From positions 1 to 17,106 of the forward strand of contig DFGN01000014.1 of the NCBI GenBank assembly GCA_002371235.1: a DNA stretch of 17,106 nt. Reading direction: 5' to 3'. Below the pieces are notes generated by a model. It did not search any database. It was not told where the DNA came from and saw nothing but the letters and a program-made list of their open reading frames with translations. Shown one piece after another: positions 6,374 through 13,950 of this stretch (positions within the stretch are counted from its first letter, which is position 1; each line of letters begins with the position of its first letter). This stretch comes from Candidatus Saccharibacteria bacterium UBA3749 (GTDB lineage Bacteria > Patescibacteriota > Saccharimonadia > Saccharimonadales > Saccharimonadaceae). The position numbers were made by a program, and so were the translations under genes.

Positions 6374-6406
6374 AAAAAAGCAGCCCCCGGCGTAATAACC
6401 GAGGGC
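6374..6406 (-). terminator. Terminator of the 109-aa gene transcript
   Basis: On the minus strand GCCCTCGG pairs with CCGGGGGC (6406-6383) around an eight-base loop. The tail TGCTTTTTT follows. The stem closely resembles the terminator of the vWA operon at 9921-9950 (CCCTCGG and CCGGGGG in both). Confidence 0.85.
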
Positions 6407-6504
6407 TATGAGCAAAGTGTTTTATTTTTATTATCGCGCCAAACACTTGAGAAAAGCGCGGAACTTCCTAACGGCGAGTTTTGGTAAGGCAGATTCTCGC
6501 AACT

Positions 6505-6629
6505 GCCCCGCTTGGACATGTGGTTTTTAGAGTGGTCCACCCCACCTGGAGGACGTCTTACGCTAGGTGCCGCGTGCTGACAGGGTGACGAAATCCTGTC
6601 AGTTTTAATGCGAAGCTATCTAGCGGGGC
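6505..6629 (-). ncRNA. Structured RNA domain in the 3' UTR of the 109-aa gene
   Basis: The 300 bases between the 109-aa stop and its terminator hold no convincing gene. They hold a domain closed by GCCCCG (6629-6624, up to 8 bp) with CGGGGC (6510-6505). Inside is element A, 6623-6563: CTAG, then ATAGCTTCGCATTAAAAC, a hairpin CTGACAGG/CCTGTCAG, then CTAG. Element B follows at 6544-6521: TGGGGTGG, a loop ending TAAAAA, then CCA. Element A recurs at 13951-14011; A and B both recur at 9970-10043. Confidence 0.55.
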
Positions 6630-6706
6630 TCATCACCCAATATGGAAACCTGAGCCGGATGCCCAGGAAAACGGTTAGTCTAATCCCGTTTTTTCCCACA
6701 AATCGG

Positions 6707-7036
6707 TTACACGAGGGCGAACCTCTTGCAACCGATGATTCTGCCGCTTTCATCGCGGACGGGGTCGGCGGTAATCAGCAGATCGCTCGTTGCGCGGCCT
6801 TCTGCCTTAGCGGCATTGGCCGTGATCACGCTCACGATGTAGTAGATTCCGTCTTCCGGTTCCGGCAGCTCCTCGGTAGCGCCGAACCTCATCGAGACGA
6901 GCTCGATTCCGTCCAGCTCGCCGACACGCTCTGCGGTCTGGCTGGCGCGCGCGATACCCTCGGAAGGGAACGCGGCCCTTACGGTGCCGTCCTCTTCGAC
7001 GACATTAACAGTGTGGGGAGTAAGGTTTTTAATCAT
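6707..7036 (-). CDS. Conserved 109-residue small protein, phage/plasmid type
   Basis: The opening MIKNLTPHTVNVVEEDG, the central EELPEPEDGIYYIVSVI and the ending DESGRIIGCKRFALV follow a pattern I recall from small uncharacterised proteins in phages and plasmids. In these an N-terminal LTPH is followed by a GLPEP-x-G-x-x-YIVS segment. No function has been established that I know of. No membrane segment or catalytic motif is seen. GGAGG (7045-7041) lies four bases before ATG 7036. The gene is transcribed from the strong promoter at 7497-7525 through a ~450-nt structured leader, and is followed by a structured 3' UTR and a terminator. It is visibly GC-richer than the flanking chromosome. Confidence 0.8.
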   Translation of the reverse strand: MIKNLTPHTVNVVEEDGTVRAAFPSEGIARASQTAERVGELDGIELVSMRFGATEELPEPEDGIYYIVSVITANAAKAEGRATSDLLITADPVRDESGRIIGCKRFALV

Positions 7037-7087
7037 ATTTCCTCCGCGTTTAAGGCCCGCCGGCCATTGGATGTGCCGTGGGACTAG

Positions 7088-7140
7088 CCCAACGGCGTAA
7101 GAAGTCTGAATGTCTATTCAGAGCCTCTTATGCCGCTGGG
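7088..7140 (-). ncRNA. Long hairpin in the leader of the 109-aa gene
   Basis: On the minus strand CCCAGCGGC pairs with GCCGTTGGG, TAAGA with TCTTA, and TCTGAAT with ATTCAGA. This gives about 23 bp with small internal mismatches around the tetraloop AGAC. It ends about 40 bases before the ribosome binding site. Confidence 0.7.
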
Positions 7141-7239
7141 GTAACTGGAGGTTACTATGATTTGGTTGTTAATGTCCGTTCCTAGATACCGATGTGAAGC
7201 ACCAGAGCTAGGAGCTGGCTTGAGCTTATGATTATTAGT

Positions 7240-7282
7240 CACGAGCTCAGCAGACGGGTCAAATTCGTCTGCTCAGCCCGTG
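7240..7282 (-). ncRNA. Leader hairpin, copy 1
   Basis: On the minus strand CACGGGCTGAGCAGACG pairs with CGTCTGCTGAGCTCGTG with one mismatch and one G-U pair, around a loop AATTTGACC. The same loop and stem position recur at 14130-14172 with compensatory changes. The run of leader between here and the ribosome binding site, apart from the 7088-7140 hairpin, shows no gene. Confidence 0.65.
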
Positions 7283-7496
7283 TTTATTTCGAACTGAGTT
7301 GTCGTTTCCCACCCTTAGTATATGCCCACCCAAGAGTTTATCGGGAAATTAATTATGACAAAATGCATATTATAAATGTACCTTAATATCGGTATAGGAA
7401 GAAGTATGATATCTACTTCCTTGCTCACCCACCATGATATTAATTCTTACGCAATCTCCCGCAATGTATGACAACATTTGTTTGATTGTTGCCACT

Positions 7497-7525
7497 ATTA
7501 TAACAAAAAGGTTGTGTTTTGTCAA
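7497..7525 (-). promoter_or_regulatory. Consensus promoter in R1, driving the 109-aa gene
   Basis: On the minus strand TTGACA (7525-7520), 17 bases and TATAAT (7502-7497) are perfect. Just downstream the initial transcript can form GGCAACA/TGTTGTC, a start-site hairpin or operator. Confidence 0.9.
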
Positions 7526-7572
7526 TACAATTATGATTATTTTTAGATTTACAGGGGTGAAATGGGCGGAAA

Positions 7573-7595
7573 TTTGTCGAAGTGGTGTCGACAAA
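7573..7595. promoter_or_regulatory. Palindromic operator, copy 1
   Basis: TTTGTCGA (7573-7580), a seven-base spacer and TCGACAAA (7588-7595) form a perfect 8-bp inverted repeat. It lies 39 bases before the -10 of the 750-aa gene and 47 bases from the divergent -35. The same site stands in front of the TrmB-like regulator gene. Confidence 0.75.
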
Positions 7596-7631
7596 ACCTA
7601 AAAATATCTGAATGTACCGATAATATATCCG

Positions 7632-7640
7632 TGATATAAT
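7632..7640 (+). promoter_or_regulatory. Extended -10 promoter of the 750-aa gene
   Basis: TGATATAAT (7632-7640) is a perfect extended -10 with no clear -35. The leader is about 23 bases and holds AAGGAG (7656-7661). Confidence 0.7.
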
Positions 7641-7669
7641 ATACACAGCAAGCATAAGGAGATAATCAA

Positions 7670-9922
7670 GTGGAAATATTCCCGTATAAGATATCAATAC
7701 CAGCTGAACCCGATAATTACAAGTCATCTGATGAGGATAAGACTAGGAGTCGGCAGCCAGGTGTTTATTATGATGAATACAAAACCGGTATTAAGCAGTT
7801 ATCCGATTTGAAAAAGCTAAAGCCGATTGAACAATTAGGATATTTATCGCAGGTAGCTGAGATGGCCCATTCGGACACCGCTTATGCCATGTTTGATGCG
7901 TATAAGGTTTTCGAAGATGTAGAAAAAGACGAGGGATTTTCACCGCTACTTAAAATATTGGCCCAAAGGGGAGCGGAATCCTGCTCTGAAGATTATTTAC
8001 AGCGGCAGGATGAATCAGATGAGTTCCATTTAGATGAACAAGAATATGGTTATTCTACGATTGTTGCACCGGGCATGATACCTGAAGGCGTTCTCACCCC
8101 AATAGAAGAGAAGATGAGTGAAGAAGAGATTAAACTTGAGATAGCCCGCCTAGAATCAAGTGACCTAGTGACTTTTTCTAACTCTATGGGTTTGGATTTG
8201 GAAGATAAGGATTACGAAGGCGAAAAAGGGTACGAAGTACTGAGCGACTATCACACTCGGCTTTCTGAGCTCGAACTTGCGCTAAGTAAAAAAATTTTCA
8301 ATAGAAATCAAAAGAGGCTACATCAGGAGTTCCCTTCTCTACCTACGGACAGGCAGTTGGTAAAGGTAGCCCCTGACGCTGCGGCAACGGTTGAATTTGA
8401 GGAAAAGGAGGACTATCTTGGGGACTCTTGGTCCGATCTCAGCACATTCGACACGATCTCCGATCAAAGCGGCAAGATACTATACGGCGCAGAGAGTCAG
8501 TCGGGCTTAAACGAAGAGGCCTTAGATTGCCTTATAACCATCCATAACAATGCTTGGATGAAAAATAAAGTCGAAGAGACAATAAACCTCAAATTGGTCG
8601 AAATACCCATTGAGGCGCAGGCTCAGCTATTAAAGTTTATGACAGAAGCCAGCAATGAGCGTTTCGATAAGATGTGTGCCGTTATGCAGAATATAGAGGG
8701 CAAGGACCTTCGCAGGCGGCTCCTAGAAAACTTTGTGGCGGCGGATTTCGGAGAAGATTTTGGCGATGCGCTTCTTGATATAGCAAGTTCCGAGCGTCTT
8801 AGCAAAGATGAAAAAGCAAAAGTTTTCGATACGATTAGTTCATGTCGTGAGTCGATAGGCAAAATAACGGATTTCTATACTGGTTTTGATAATGGTAAAT
8901 TTGCCAAACAGTACGCTAGAGCTTCAAACGAGCGACTAACTGATGCCATAACGGTATTCCGACAAATTGCTAAGACAGGAGTAGCGAGCACAGATCTAGG
9001 TTGGGCTGGAAAAACACGATTCAATTTTGAAGAGGCGTGTGAAGCATTAGAATACGAAATGAAGTCGCTCGAGATTATCAGTGGGACTCTGGGAGATATT
9101 CAATCTGGTGCGAAGGATGCTTTTGCTGAGGTAGTTTTAGCGCGAGATGAATCAAATCAGCGGTTAAATAGAACTTTCTATAATTTCTATTCGCCTCGAC
9201 ATGGTTATGTTTTACTATATACGCGCCCAGAGGGGTCGCATTCGTTTGACCCTGCGACCGAGTATGGAAAAGTACGAAGCAGGTATCGTCTAGATAGTGC
9301 AAATACTGGTGTTGAGGCGTCAATTAGTCTAATAACGAATCCGGTAGACCCATTTTCCTTAATTAGTCCATTTCGACCAGATGCACACGCGACGAAGAAT
9401 CCGCAATATTATAATCCAGACACAATGAATAAAGTAAGTGGAATACGCCTGGACCGAGAGGGGCGGGCTCCAGGGATGGCAGCAAATGACGATTCTCGTG
9501 ATACGATTAACCCTATTGGCATGATCTCGGTCGATCTTGCGGCAATCGGAGATAGATACGATACTCCATCTGGTAAAATTGCAAGGCTATTAAGCACTGG
9601 CGGCAAATTACGAGAGCAGATTACTGGCACCGAATCTACGCTAAATCATAACACGCGATGGTTCGATCAGGATTCTTATGGCATAGCGGAAGGATTTAGT
9701 AAACTGGTGGGGTATGTCGATAGTGTAGCACGAGAATGGTGTAGCAAGTTTAAACCTGGAAAAAATGACAAGTGTTATACTAATCTGATGGCTGAATTGA
9801 GACGAGGACAAGCTATGAGGCGCGGAGGAAAAGCTTATCGAGCTACTACAGGATTCGGAAAAAATGGATATCAGACTGGGGGGCGCGGCAATCAAGGTGG
9901 TCAGACTCAACAAAGTGCATAA
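7670..9922 (+). CDS. 750-residue protein of unknown function
   Basis: I do not recognise this protein. It starts at GTG 7670, eight bases after AAGGAG. The N-terminal half is acidic and rich in predicted helix (KQLSDLKKLKPIEQLGYL; MSEEEIKLEIARLESSDL). The middle contains a regular helical stretch (about 270-430) that looks repeat-like but has no obvious period. A section from about 500 to 680 is less charged, with YSPRHGYVLLYTRPEG and NPVDPFSLISPFRPDAH. The C-terminal 50 residues are basic and glycine/glutamine-rich (RRGGKAYR, GGRGNQGGQTQQSA), suggesting a flexible nucleic-acid-binding tail. No signal peptide or membrane segment is seen, so it is probably cytoplasmic. Base composition resembles the chromosome flanks more than the GC-rich minus-strand genes. 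It shares its operator with the TrmB-like regulator. Confidence 0.85.
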   Translation: MEIFPYKISIPAEPDNYKSSDEDKTRSRQPGVYYDEYKTGIKQLSDLKKLKPIEQLGYLSQVAEMAHSDTAYAMFDAYKVFEDVEKDEGFSPLLKILAQRGAESCSEDYLQRQDESDEFHLDEQEYGYSTIVAPGMIPEGVLTPIEEKMSEEEIKLEIARLESSDLVTFSNSMGLDLEDKDYEGEKGYEVLSDYHTRLSELELALSKKIFNRNQKRLHQEFPSLPTDRQLVKVAPDAAATVEFEEKEDYLGDSWSDLSTFDTISDQSGKILYGAESQSGLNEEALDCLITIHNNAWMKNKVEETINLKLVEIPIEAQAQLLKFMTEASNERFDKMCAVMQNIEGKDLRRRLLENFVAADFGEDFGDALLDIASSERLSKDEKAKVFDTISSCRESIGKITDFYTGFDNGKFAKQYARASNERLTDAITVFRQIAKTGVASTDLGWAGKTRFNFEEACEALEYEMKSLEIISGTLGDIQSGAKDAFAEVVLARDESNQRLNRTFYNFYSPRHGYVLLYTRPEGSHSFDPATEYGKVRSRYRLDSANTGVEASISLITNPVDPFSLISPFRPDAHATKNPQYYNPDTMNKVSGIRLDREGRAPGMAANDDSRDTINPIGMISVDLAAIGDRYDTPSGKIARLLSTGGKLREQITGTESTLNHNTRWFDQDSYGIAEGFSKLVGYVDSVAREWCSKFKPGKNDKCYTNLMAELRRGQAMRRGGKAYRATTGFGKNGYQTGGRGNQGGQTQQSA

Positions 9923-9950
9923 AAAACACCCCCGGCGAAAAGCCGAGGGT
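9921..9950 (-). terminator. Terminator of the vWA operon
   Basis: On the minus strand ACCCTCGGC pairs with GCCGGGGGT (9950-9928) with one mismatch, around a TTTTC loop. GTTTTTT follows and overlaps the stop codon of the convergent 750-aa gene. Confidence 0.85.
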
Positions 9951-9969
9951 ATTTGAGCTTTGAGCAGGC

Positions 9970-10043
9970 TGGTTTTTACGTGTCCAGCCCCACGATTGAT
10001 TCATCGGTACTTTGACCGGTTTTAACGCAGCCGCCGAATCAAT
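9970..10043 (-). ncRNA. Structured RNA elements in the 3' UTR of the vWA operon
   Basis: The ~370 bases between the vWA stop and its terminator hold no clear gene. On the minus strand element A (10043-9995) reads ATTGATTC, GGCGGCTGCGTTAAAAC, hairpin CGGT/ACCG, GAATCAAT. Its outer stem is a perfect 8 bp. Element B (9992-9970) is TGGGGCTGG-AC-ACG-TAAAAA-CCA, with a CTGG/CCAG stem. Order and core match 6521-6623, while the stems differ. Further hairpins (CACGGAG/CTCCGTG near 10264-10290) lie upstream. Confidence 0.5.
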
Positions 10044-10324
10044 AATTTCGACTACGTCTTTGGTCTTGTTTGGGGGACCGGCCCTTGCTTGGTTCTGCCA
10101 TGCACACTCTCGCTCTTAACCGTTTTTTAACGTGGGCGCGGTGCCATTTCTAAGAGTACACATACCAAGATGGGGACATGTGGTAGTCCGACCTCCGTCT
10201 AGGCTCTCCATAGCCATCGTGACGGTCCGACCCCTAACTTTTATTTGGGCGGGGTCACCCTCTCCGTGTTTTTTAAATCACGGAGGTGATCGGATTTTTG
10301 ACAACAACAGTTTTCACCTTCTTT

Positions 10325-11734
10325 CTACATGTTGTCAATTCCAATGCCACCGGTAGACTTGCAGAAGTCTACTAGCGACTGATTTCTTGTTTCCATCGCG
10401 AACCCGTGGACTTTCGCCCCTGGGATATCTGACTTCTTCAGCTTTGAAACCGAAGAATCGTCGTCGGTTAAAACGACGATTTCCGGACGATAGATGTCGT
10501 CACGGTTCTTCATCTCCTGCTGGATGAAGTCGTACGCCGCCTTGATAGCGACCGCGATGTCTGTCGACCCGCCGCTAAAGTTCTTGCCCATGAATCGCTT
10601 CATTAGGGCTTTCGCTTCCTCGGGGGTGGCGGCGTGGGATGGGTCGTACATCCGGTCGTCGAAGACGGCCAGATACACTTCCGCATCGCCATCAATTACG
10701 GCTTTGATTCGGTTCATGACGATACCGGAAGCCTTATAGTGGCGATGCCCACTTCTCATCGAACCAGAACCGTCTACCAGGATAAAAATCACCTGTTTCC
10801 GGTCCTGACGAGTAACTCTTTCCCTGACCTGCAGTTGGCCGCTTACTGCCTGGTACAGGAAGTAAGTGCCAGACTGCTGGCGCGTAGCCCACGCGGTTTT
10901 ACTCACGCGGGCGAGTTCTGATAAGCCCTTGAGGGGGCGAGTCTGAATCTCAGCGCCGTCTGGGTCCGCCTCGACACGTTTCTGGCGGTGGACTTGCATT
11001 TTTGATAGCTTGTCCAAGTTGCGGGAGATGTCGAGAATCTCCTGCTTCCCCGCCTGGAGGTCTTCCGCAACTTTAAGCCGGTTAAGGCTCTCGTTGCTTC
11101 CGTTCTCCTGGCGGCCGTCTTGTTGCCAGTTGCCGTCCGGGTCGAGCAGCTCCTGCTCATCCTGGGAGAGGCTATCCACCTCGTCCATGATGTCAGAGAG
11201 TTGCTTAGCAGTAGCCTCCGGGTTGTCGTTGTCCACAAAGATTGGCAACGTCTCCCCGTTTTCACCACCGCCAGACCCACCTTCCTGCTTAGAGAGCAGT
11301 TTTAACATGCTCATCGCCTGCTGAAGGGGGGTCTGCCCCGGAAATTTGCTGAGGTCTACCGTCTCCAGGAAATCAGAGACGGATTGATGGTAGGCCATCG
11401 CTTTGTTCAGGCGATCCTGAACAGCGATAGTCCTGGAGGTCGTATAGTACGACCCACTACAGTGTCTGACGCTGGAGTGATTCCTATACGCCTCCGAAAC
11501 TTGCCATTCCCCGTCTGAATCGGGGGCCGGTAGCTTTTCCTCGACCTCGTCGAGGAGTTGGGCGCGGTAGCTGGACGGAGGATTAATATCTCCGCCAGCT
11601 GCCAAATTTATCAGGTCCGCGACTAGGTCGCGACTGAAAGACCTCAGCCCTACTGCATCCGCGGCCGCCCGCATCTCCTCACCTGTCGGGAGAATGTAGG
11701 TGGGCGGCGTAGTTGTCCGCATTGACATTGTCAT
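10325..11734 (-). CDS. von Willebrand factor A-domain protein, CobT-like partner of the ATPase
   Basis: This 469-residue protein ends in a vWA domain with an intact MIDAS metal site: DGSGS (about 321-325), threonine in GGSTDI (about 391) and aspartate in LTDDDS (about 424). The first 300 residues are helical, with a low-complexity acidic linker (KQEGGSGGGENGE and DPDGNWQQDGRQENGSNES). This layout, an acidic linker before a C-terminal vWA, recalls CobT-like chaperone partners of MoxR/CobS AAA+ ATPases, whose gene directly precedes it. Together they probably form an ATP-driven remodelling complex with an unknown client. ATG 11734 is preferred because GAGG lies eight bases upstream; GTG 11743 overlaps that site. 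The gene is last in its operon. Confidence 0.87.
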   Translation of the reverse strand: MTMSMRTTTPPTYILPTGEEMRAAADAVGLRSFSRDLVADLINLAAGGDINPPSSYRAQLLDEVEEKLPAPDSDGEWQVSEAYRNHSSVRHCSGSYYTTSRTIAVQDRLNKAMAYHQSVSDFLETVDLSKFPGQTPLQQAMSMLKLLSKQEGGSGGGENGETLPIFVDNDNPEATAKQLSDIMDEVDSLSQDEQELLDPDGNWQQDGRQENGSNESLNRLKVAEDLQAGKQEILDISRNLDKLSKMQVHRQKRVEADPDGAEIQTRPLKGLSELARVSKTAWATRQQSGTYFLYQAVSGQLQVRERVTRQDRKQVIFILVDGSGSMRSGHRHYKASGIVMNRIKAVIDGDAEVYLAVFDDRMYDPSHAATPEEAKALMKRFMGKNFSGGSTDIAVAIKAAYDFIQQEMKNRDDIYRPEIVVLTDDDSSVSKLKKSDIPGAKVHGFAMETRNQSLVDFCKSTGGIGIDNM

Positions 11735-11751
11735 CCCGCTCACCTCGTTTC

Positions 11752-12831
11752 TTAGATGTGGGTGGCGTCAAGGGCGCGTTGCTGAGCGGTCGTAACCAAC
11801 TCGGCGGCGCGGTTGCGTAAATCTTTCCTACGGCCAGTCAAGGCGTCAGTCACCTTAAGGCGGCTAACCTCATCCTGGAACGCAATCAGGTGTTTCGCAA
11901 CCTGTAGAGCTTTAATCGGAGTCGAAGCTCCGTTCAGCTCATCCACGAGGGACTGCAGCTGAGCTTCAGCCTGACGCACCCGGGCTTCCGCTGCGGAGCG
12001 CTCGTAAGCTGCATCCAACTCCTCGCGGAGGTTGTCTGCAAAGCTCTCCATACCGGGGAGGAAGCATAAATCAAGGAGATCCTGCTTCTCTACCTTGGCT
12101 GCGCCCCTCATCTTGGCGGCTGCCTTTACCACGCCAAGGGCGTGAACGGCAGTACGCGGAGAAATTGGGGTATCCTCCCTGGCTGCCTTTGCGAAAACCT
12201 CTGCGAGAATCGCAGTGGTTCCGTTCAGATCAGCACCAGGTATACGGGGACTGACTTTCTGGAAAAGTTCCAGATAGTCGTTTGCCTCATAGCTCGGCCA
12301 CTCCACTTTCAACTGAAGAGGGAAACGGTCGATCAGAGCTGCAGCCGCGGGTCCAAGCTCAGATATTTCTTCAGGATCCTTATTGGTAATCGCGATGATT
12401 ACCTTAGTTTCCATCTTAAACGACTGAGAGCCCTTGCGGAGCTTTTTCGCCGTAAGCGTATCTTTTAAAGCGAGGAGAACTTGCGCCGGTGCGTCGAAGA
12501 TTTCTTCGAACACCGCGTAGGGCTTCGCCAGAAAAGAATTCTCCGGAAAATAGCGGAGCACCTTCTCTGTGTCGAGAGCACGAAAATCGAGACCGCCCCA
12601 AAGGGTGGCCTCGTCCATGCCCTCGCCGAAGCTCTGCACGAACACCTCGTCCTCACTGGCAACTACAGACAATGCCTTGGTTACCATTTCGGACTTACCG
12701 TGCCCTCCGGGACCCCAGAGGAGCACGTTTTTATTAGCTTCGACGGCGAGCGCAATGATGCGCGCCATCTCGGCTGATTTTACGAAGTCGGCGCTGAGCG
12801 CCTTAGTAATCTCTAAGTAAAGGTTCTTCAT
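11752..12831 (-). CDS. MoxR/CobS-like AAA+ ATPase
   Basis: This 359-residue ATPase is a MoxR-group AAA+ protein. Walker A is GPGGHGKS (about 40-47). The Walker B segment is YAVFEEIFDAP (about 105-115). Sensor 1 is AITNKDP with N at about 150. The arginine finger is in LIDRFP, and sensor 2 is in SPRTAVHAL (about 224-232). A helical, coiled-coil-like C-terminus of about 90 residues follows. Such ATPases form hexameric rings and work with a vWA protein, here encoded 17 bases downstream. Start ATG 12831 follows AAAGGAGG by five bases. The MCAGRKEVL extension from 12858 would run through that site. CobS/CobT-like pairs are common in phage genomes, which fits the island's character. Confidence 0.9.
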   Translation of the reverse strand: MKNLYLEITKALSADFVKSAEMARIIALAVEANKNVLLWGPGGHGKSEMVTKALSVVASEDEVFVQSFGEGMDEATLWGGLDFRALDTEKVLRYFPENSFLAKPYAVFEEIFDAPAQVLLALKDTLTAKKLRKGSQSFKMETKVIIAITNKDPEEISELGPAAAALIDRFPLQLKVEWPSYEANDYLELFQKVSPRIPGADLNGTTAILAEVFAKAAREDTPISPRTAVHALGVVKAAAKMRGAAKVEKQDLLDLCFLPGMESFADNLREELDAAYERSAAEARVRQAEAQLQSLVDELNGASTPIKALQVAKHLIAFQDEVSRLKVTDALTGRRKDLRNRAAELVTTAQQRALDATHI

Positions 12832-12846
12832 AAGAACCTCCTTTCT

Positions 12847-12868
12847 CCCGGCACACACCCCTGCCGGG
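12847..12868 (-). promoter_or_regulatory. Hairpin directly before the ATPase ribosome binding site
   Basis: On the minus strand CCCGGCA and TGCCGGG pair perfectly around eight bases, ending just before AGAAAGGAGG. The 200-base gap from the 117-aa stop (12832-13031) also holds AGCCG/CGGCT and GTTTC/GAAAC stems but no gene. The hairpin may protect a processed mRNA end or insulate the ATPase start. Confidence 0.5.
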
Positions 12869-13031
12869 CGGGAATGAATGAGTTTGAGCGCGGGCTTACC
12901 CAGATTGGTATGAGTTCGCCCCCTGGCACTCCTCGCGTTTTTGCCGGTAGCGAGTCACCGTTGTATATAATCAGCCGCGCATACCCACGGCTGTTTCAAA
13001 GAAACAATCGTGTGGTATGACACGGCCGCGA

Positions 13032-13385
13032 TTAGGTGCTCGCAGCTAGCATTTCTCTGGCGGCTTCCTGCTCGCCTGGAGCATCATCAAAACAGTACTC
13101 CAGGTCGAGCATCAGCGCGTGCTGCATGGTCAACGGACCGTAGCAGCACTCATCCAGGAGATCAACTGCCTGCTCAAAAGAGCAGGGCTGACCGCCGAAC
13201 GTGCTCACTACAATCCTGCTAGCCCAATGCTCACGCATACTGGGGCCGCCGTAGCCTCCGCTCATTCTGAACACCGCGTAGGCGACAGAATTTGCGAAGG
13301 CTGCATGGTGCTCACTTGGTGCGCCAGGATGACGTTCCTTGCCAAGCAACCACGCCTCTTCTAGGATAGCGTTGTAGTCTTTCAT
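13032..13385 (-). CDS. 117-residue protein of unknown function
   Basis: I do not recognise this protein. Start ATG 13385 follows AAAGGAGGTGAGAAA, a nearly full match to the 16S tail. The sequence is acidic and helical (YNAILEEAWLLGKERH; FEQAVDLLDECCYG; DDAPGEQEAAREMLAAS) with a glycine-rich turn in the middle (RMSGGYGGPSMREH). It has two adjacent cysteines but no metal-binding pattern. It is the second gene of the four-gene operon with the 163-aa protein, ATPase and vWA protein, 34 bases after the first gene. It could be an adaptor or client of the ATPase complex, which is a guess from position only. Confidence 0.75.
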   Translation of the reverse strand: MKDYNAILEEAWLLGKERHPGAPSEHHAAFANSVAYAVFRMSGGYGGPSMREHWASRIVVSTFGGQPCSFEQAVDLLDECCYGPLTMQHALMLDLEYCFDDAPGEQEAAREMLAAST

Positions 13386-13419
13386 TTTCTCACCTCCTTT
13401 CCTAGGTATTTTGAAAGAC

Positions 13420-13908
13420 TTACCATGGGCAGACCGTCGTCTCGGTCCCCGGGATTATTTCTTCACTCCCCCATACGAGGGCGTGATTTTCCCAAAACTT
13501 CCGATCTTCATCGGTTGCTCTAGGGTCCCAGGGTTCCTTGGCGGCCATGCCGCCGACAAATGCAGTTATGAGCACGTAATACGGCTCATAGTCGTCCCTT
13601 TTGAGGATGACTACCGCTTTGTCGGACGGCTCGGCCTGGCGGTTCTTGACGAACCGAGTCAGACCTGCCCGTTTGGGACGTTGCGCGTAGCAAACTACAT
13701 CGCTCCCACTCGTTGCGACGCAGCCGCTCTTTCCAACGAGCCGACCGAAGTCGTGCTCGCGGACGATGAAGCGTTCCCCTCCGGAAACACCCGCGAAGAC
13801 CTCAGGAAGTAACTCCTGGACCTCGCGGTGCAAGTGGGAGTTATAACGATCATAGACCGGCTCGCCACTTGCGATGTTTCCTAAGAAACTCAAATCATTC
13901 CGCATCAT
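13420..13908 (-). CDS. 163-residue conserved protein of unknown function
   Basis: This is the first gene of the vWA operon. ATG 13908 is chosen because GAAGGAGGTGATTCT stands directly before it; the open frame upstream lies in the leader. The C-terminal half has the sequence VLITAFVGGMAAKEPWDP and KFWENHALVW. I recall this FxxxxHALVW pattern after an EPWD segment from uncharacterised proteins in bacteria and phages, but I cannot name a function. The centre has VIVREHDFGRLVGKSG-like strands and KAVVILKRDDYEPYYVLI. The fold is probably mixed alpha/beta and cytoplasmic. A nuclease- or toxin-like role cannot be excluded. A ~460-base leader precedes it. Confidence 0.8.
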   Translation of the reverse strand: MMRNDLSFLGNIASGEPVYDRYNSHLHREVQELLPEVFAGVSGGERFIVREHDFGRLVGKSGCVATSGSDVVCYAQRPKRAGLTRFVKNRQAEPSDKAVVILKRDDYEPYYVLITAFVGGMAAKEPWDPRATDEDRKFWENHALVWGSEEIIPGTETTVCPW

Positions 13909-13950
13909 AGAATCACCTCCTTCGTGACTTTGCGGAAATTTCGTCATTTA

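Larger units (their letters stand above)
7256..7595. repeat. Bidirectional control region, copy 1 (R1)
   Basis: This ~340-bp noncoding stretch is a direct repeat of 14146-14479. Identity is high over the whole length, with 64 bases identical (7463-7526 versus 14348-14411) around the minus-strand promoter. Another conserved block (7384-7442) folds as TAATATC/GATATTA enclosing a GGAAG/CTTCC hairpin. The reading frames across the two copies are not conserved: indels shift them. R1 controls the 109-aa gene leftward and the 750-aa gene rightward. Confidence 0.85.

Noticed and set aside
6608..7087. 159-codon plus-strand ORF over the 109-aa gene
   Set aside because: It is antisense to a gene with a good start and family resemblance and has no ribosome binding site, so it is a shadow of GC-rich coding DNA.
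7370..7594. 74-codon minus-strand ORF within control region copy 1
   Set aside because: It starts upstream of the minus-strand promoter, and the second copy of the repeat has indels that break the frame, so the region is noncoding.
12960..12975. TATAAT on the plus strand inside the vWA operon gap
   Set aside because: No -35, no plus-strand gene downstream and no extended -10; judged a chance match.
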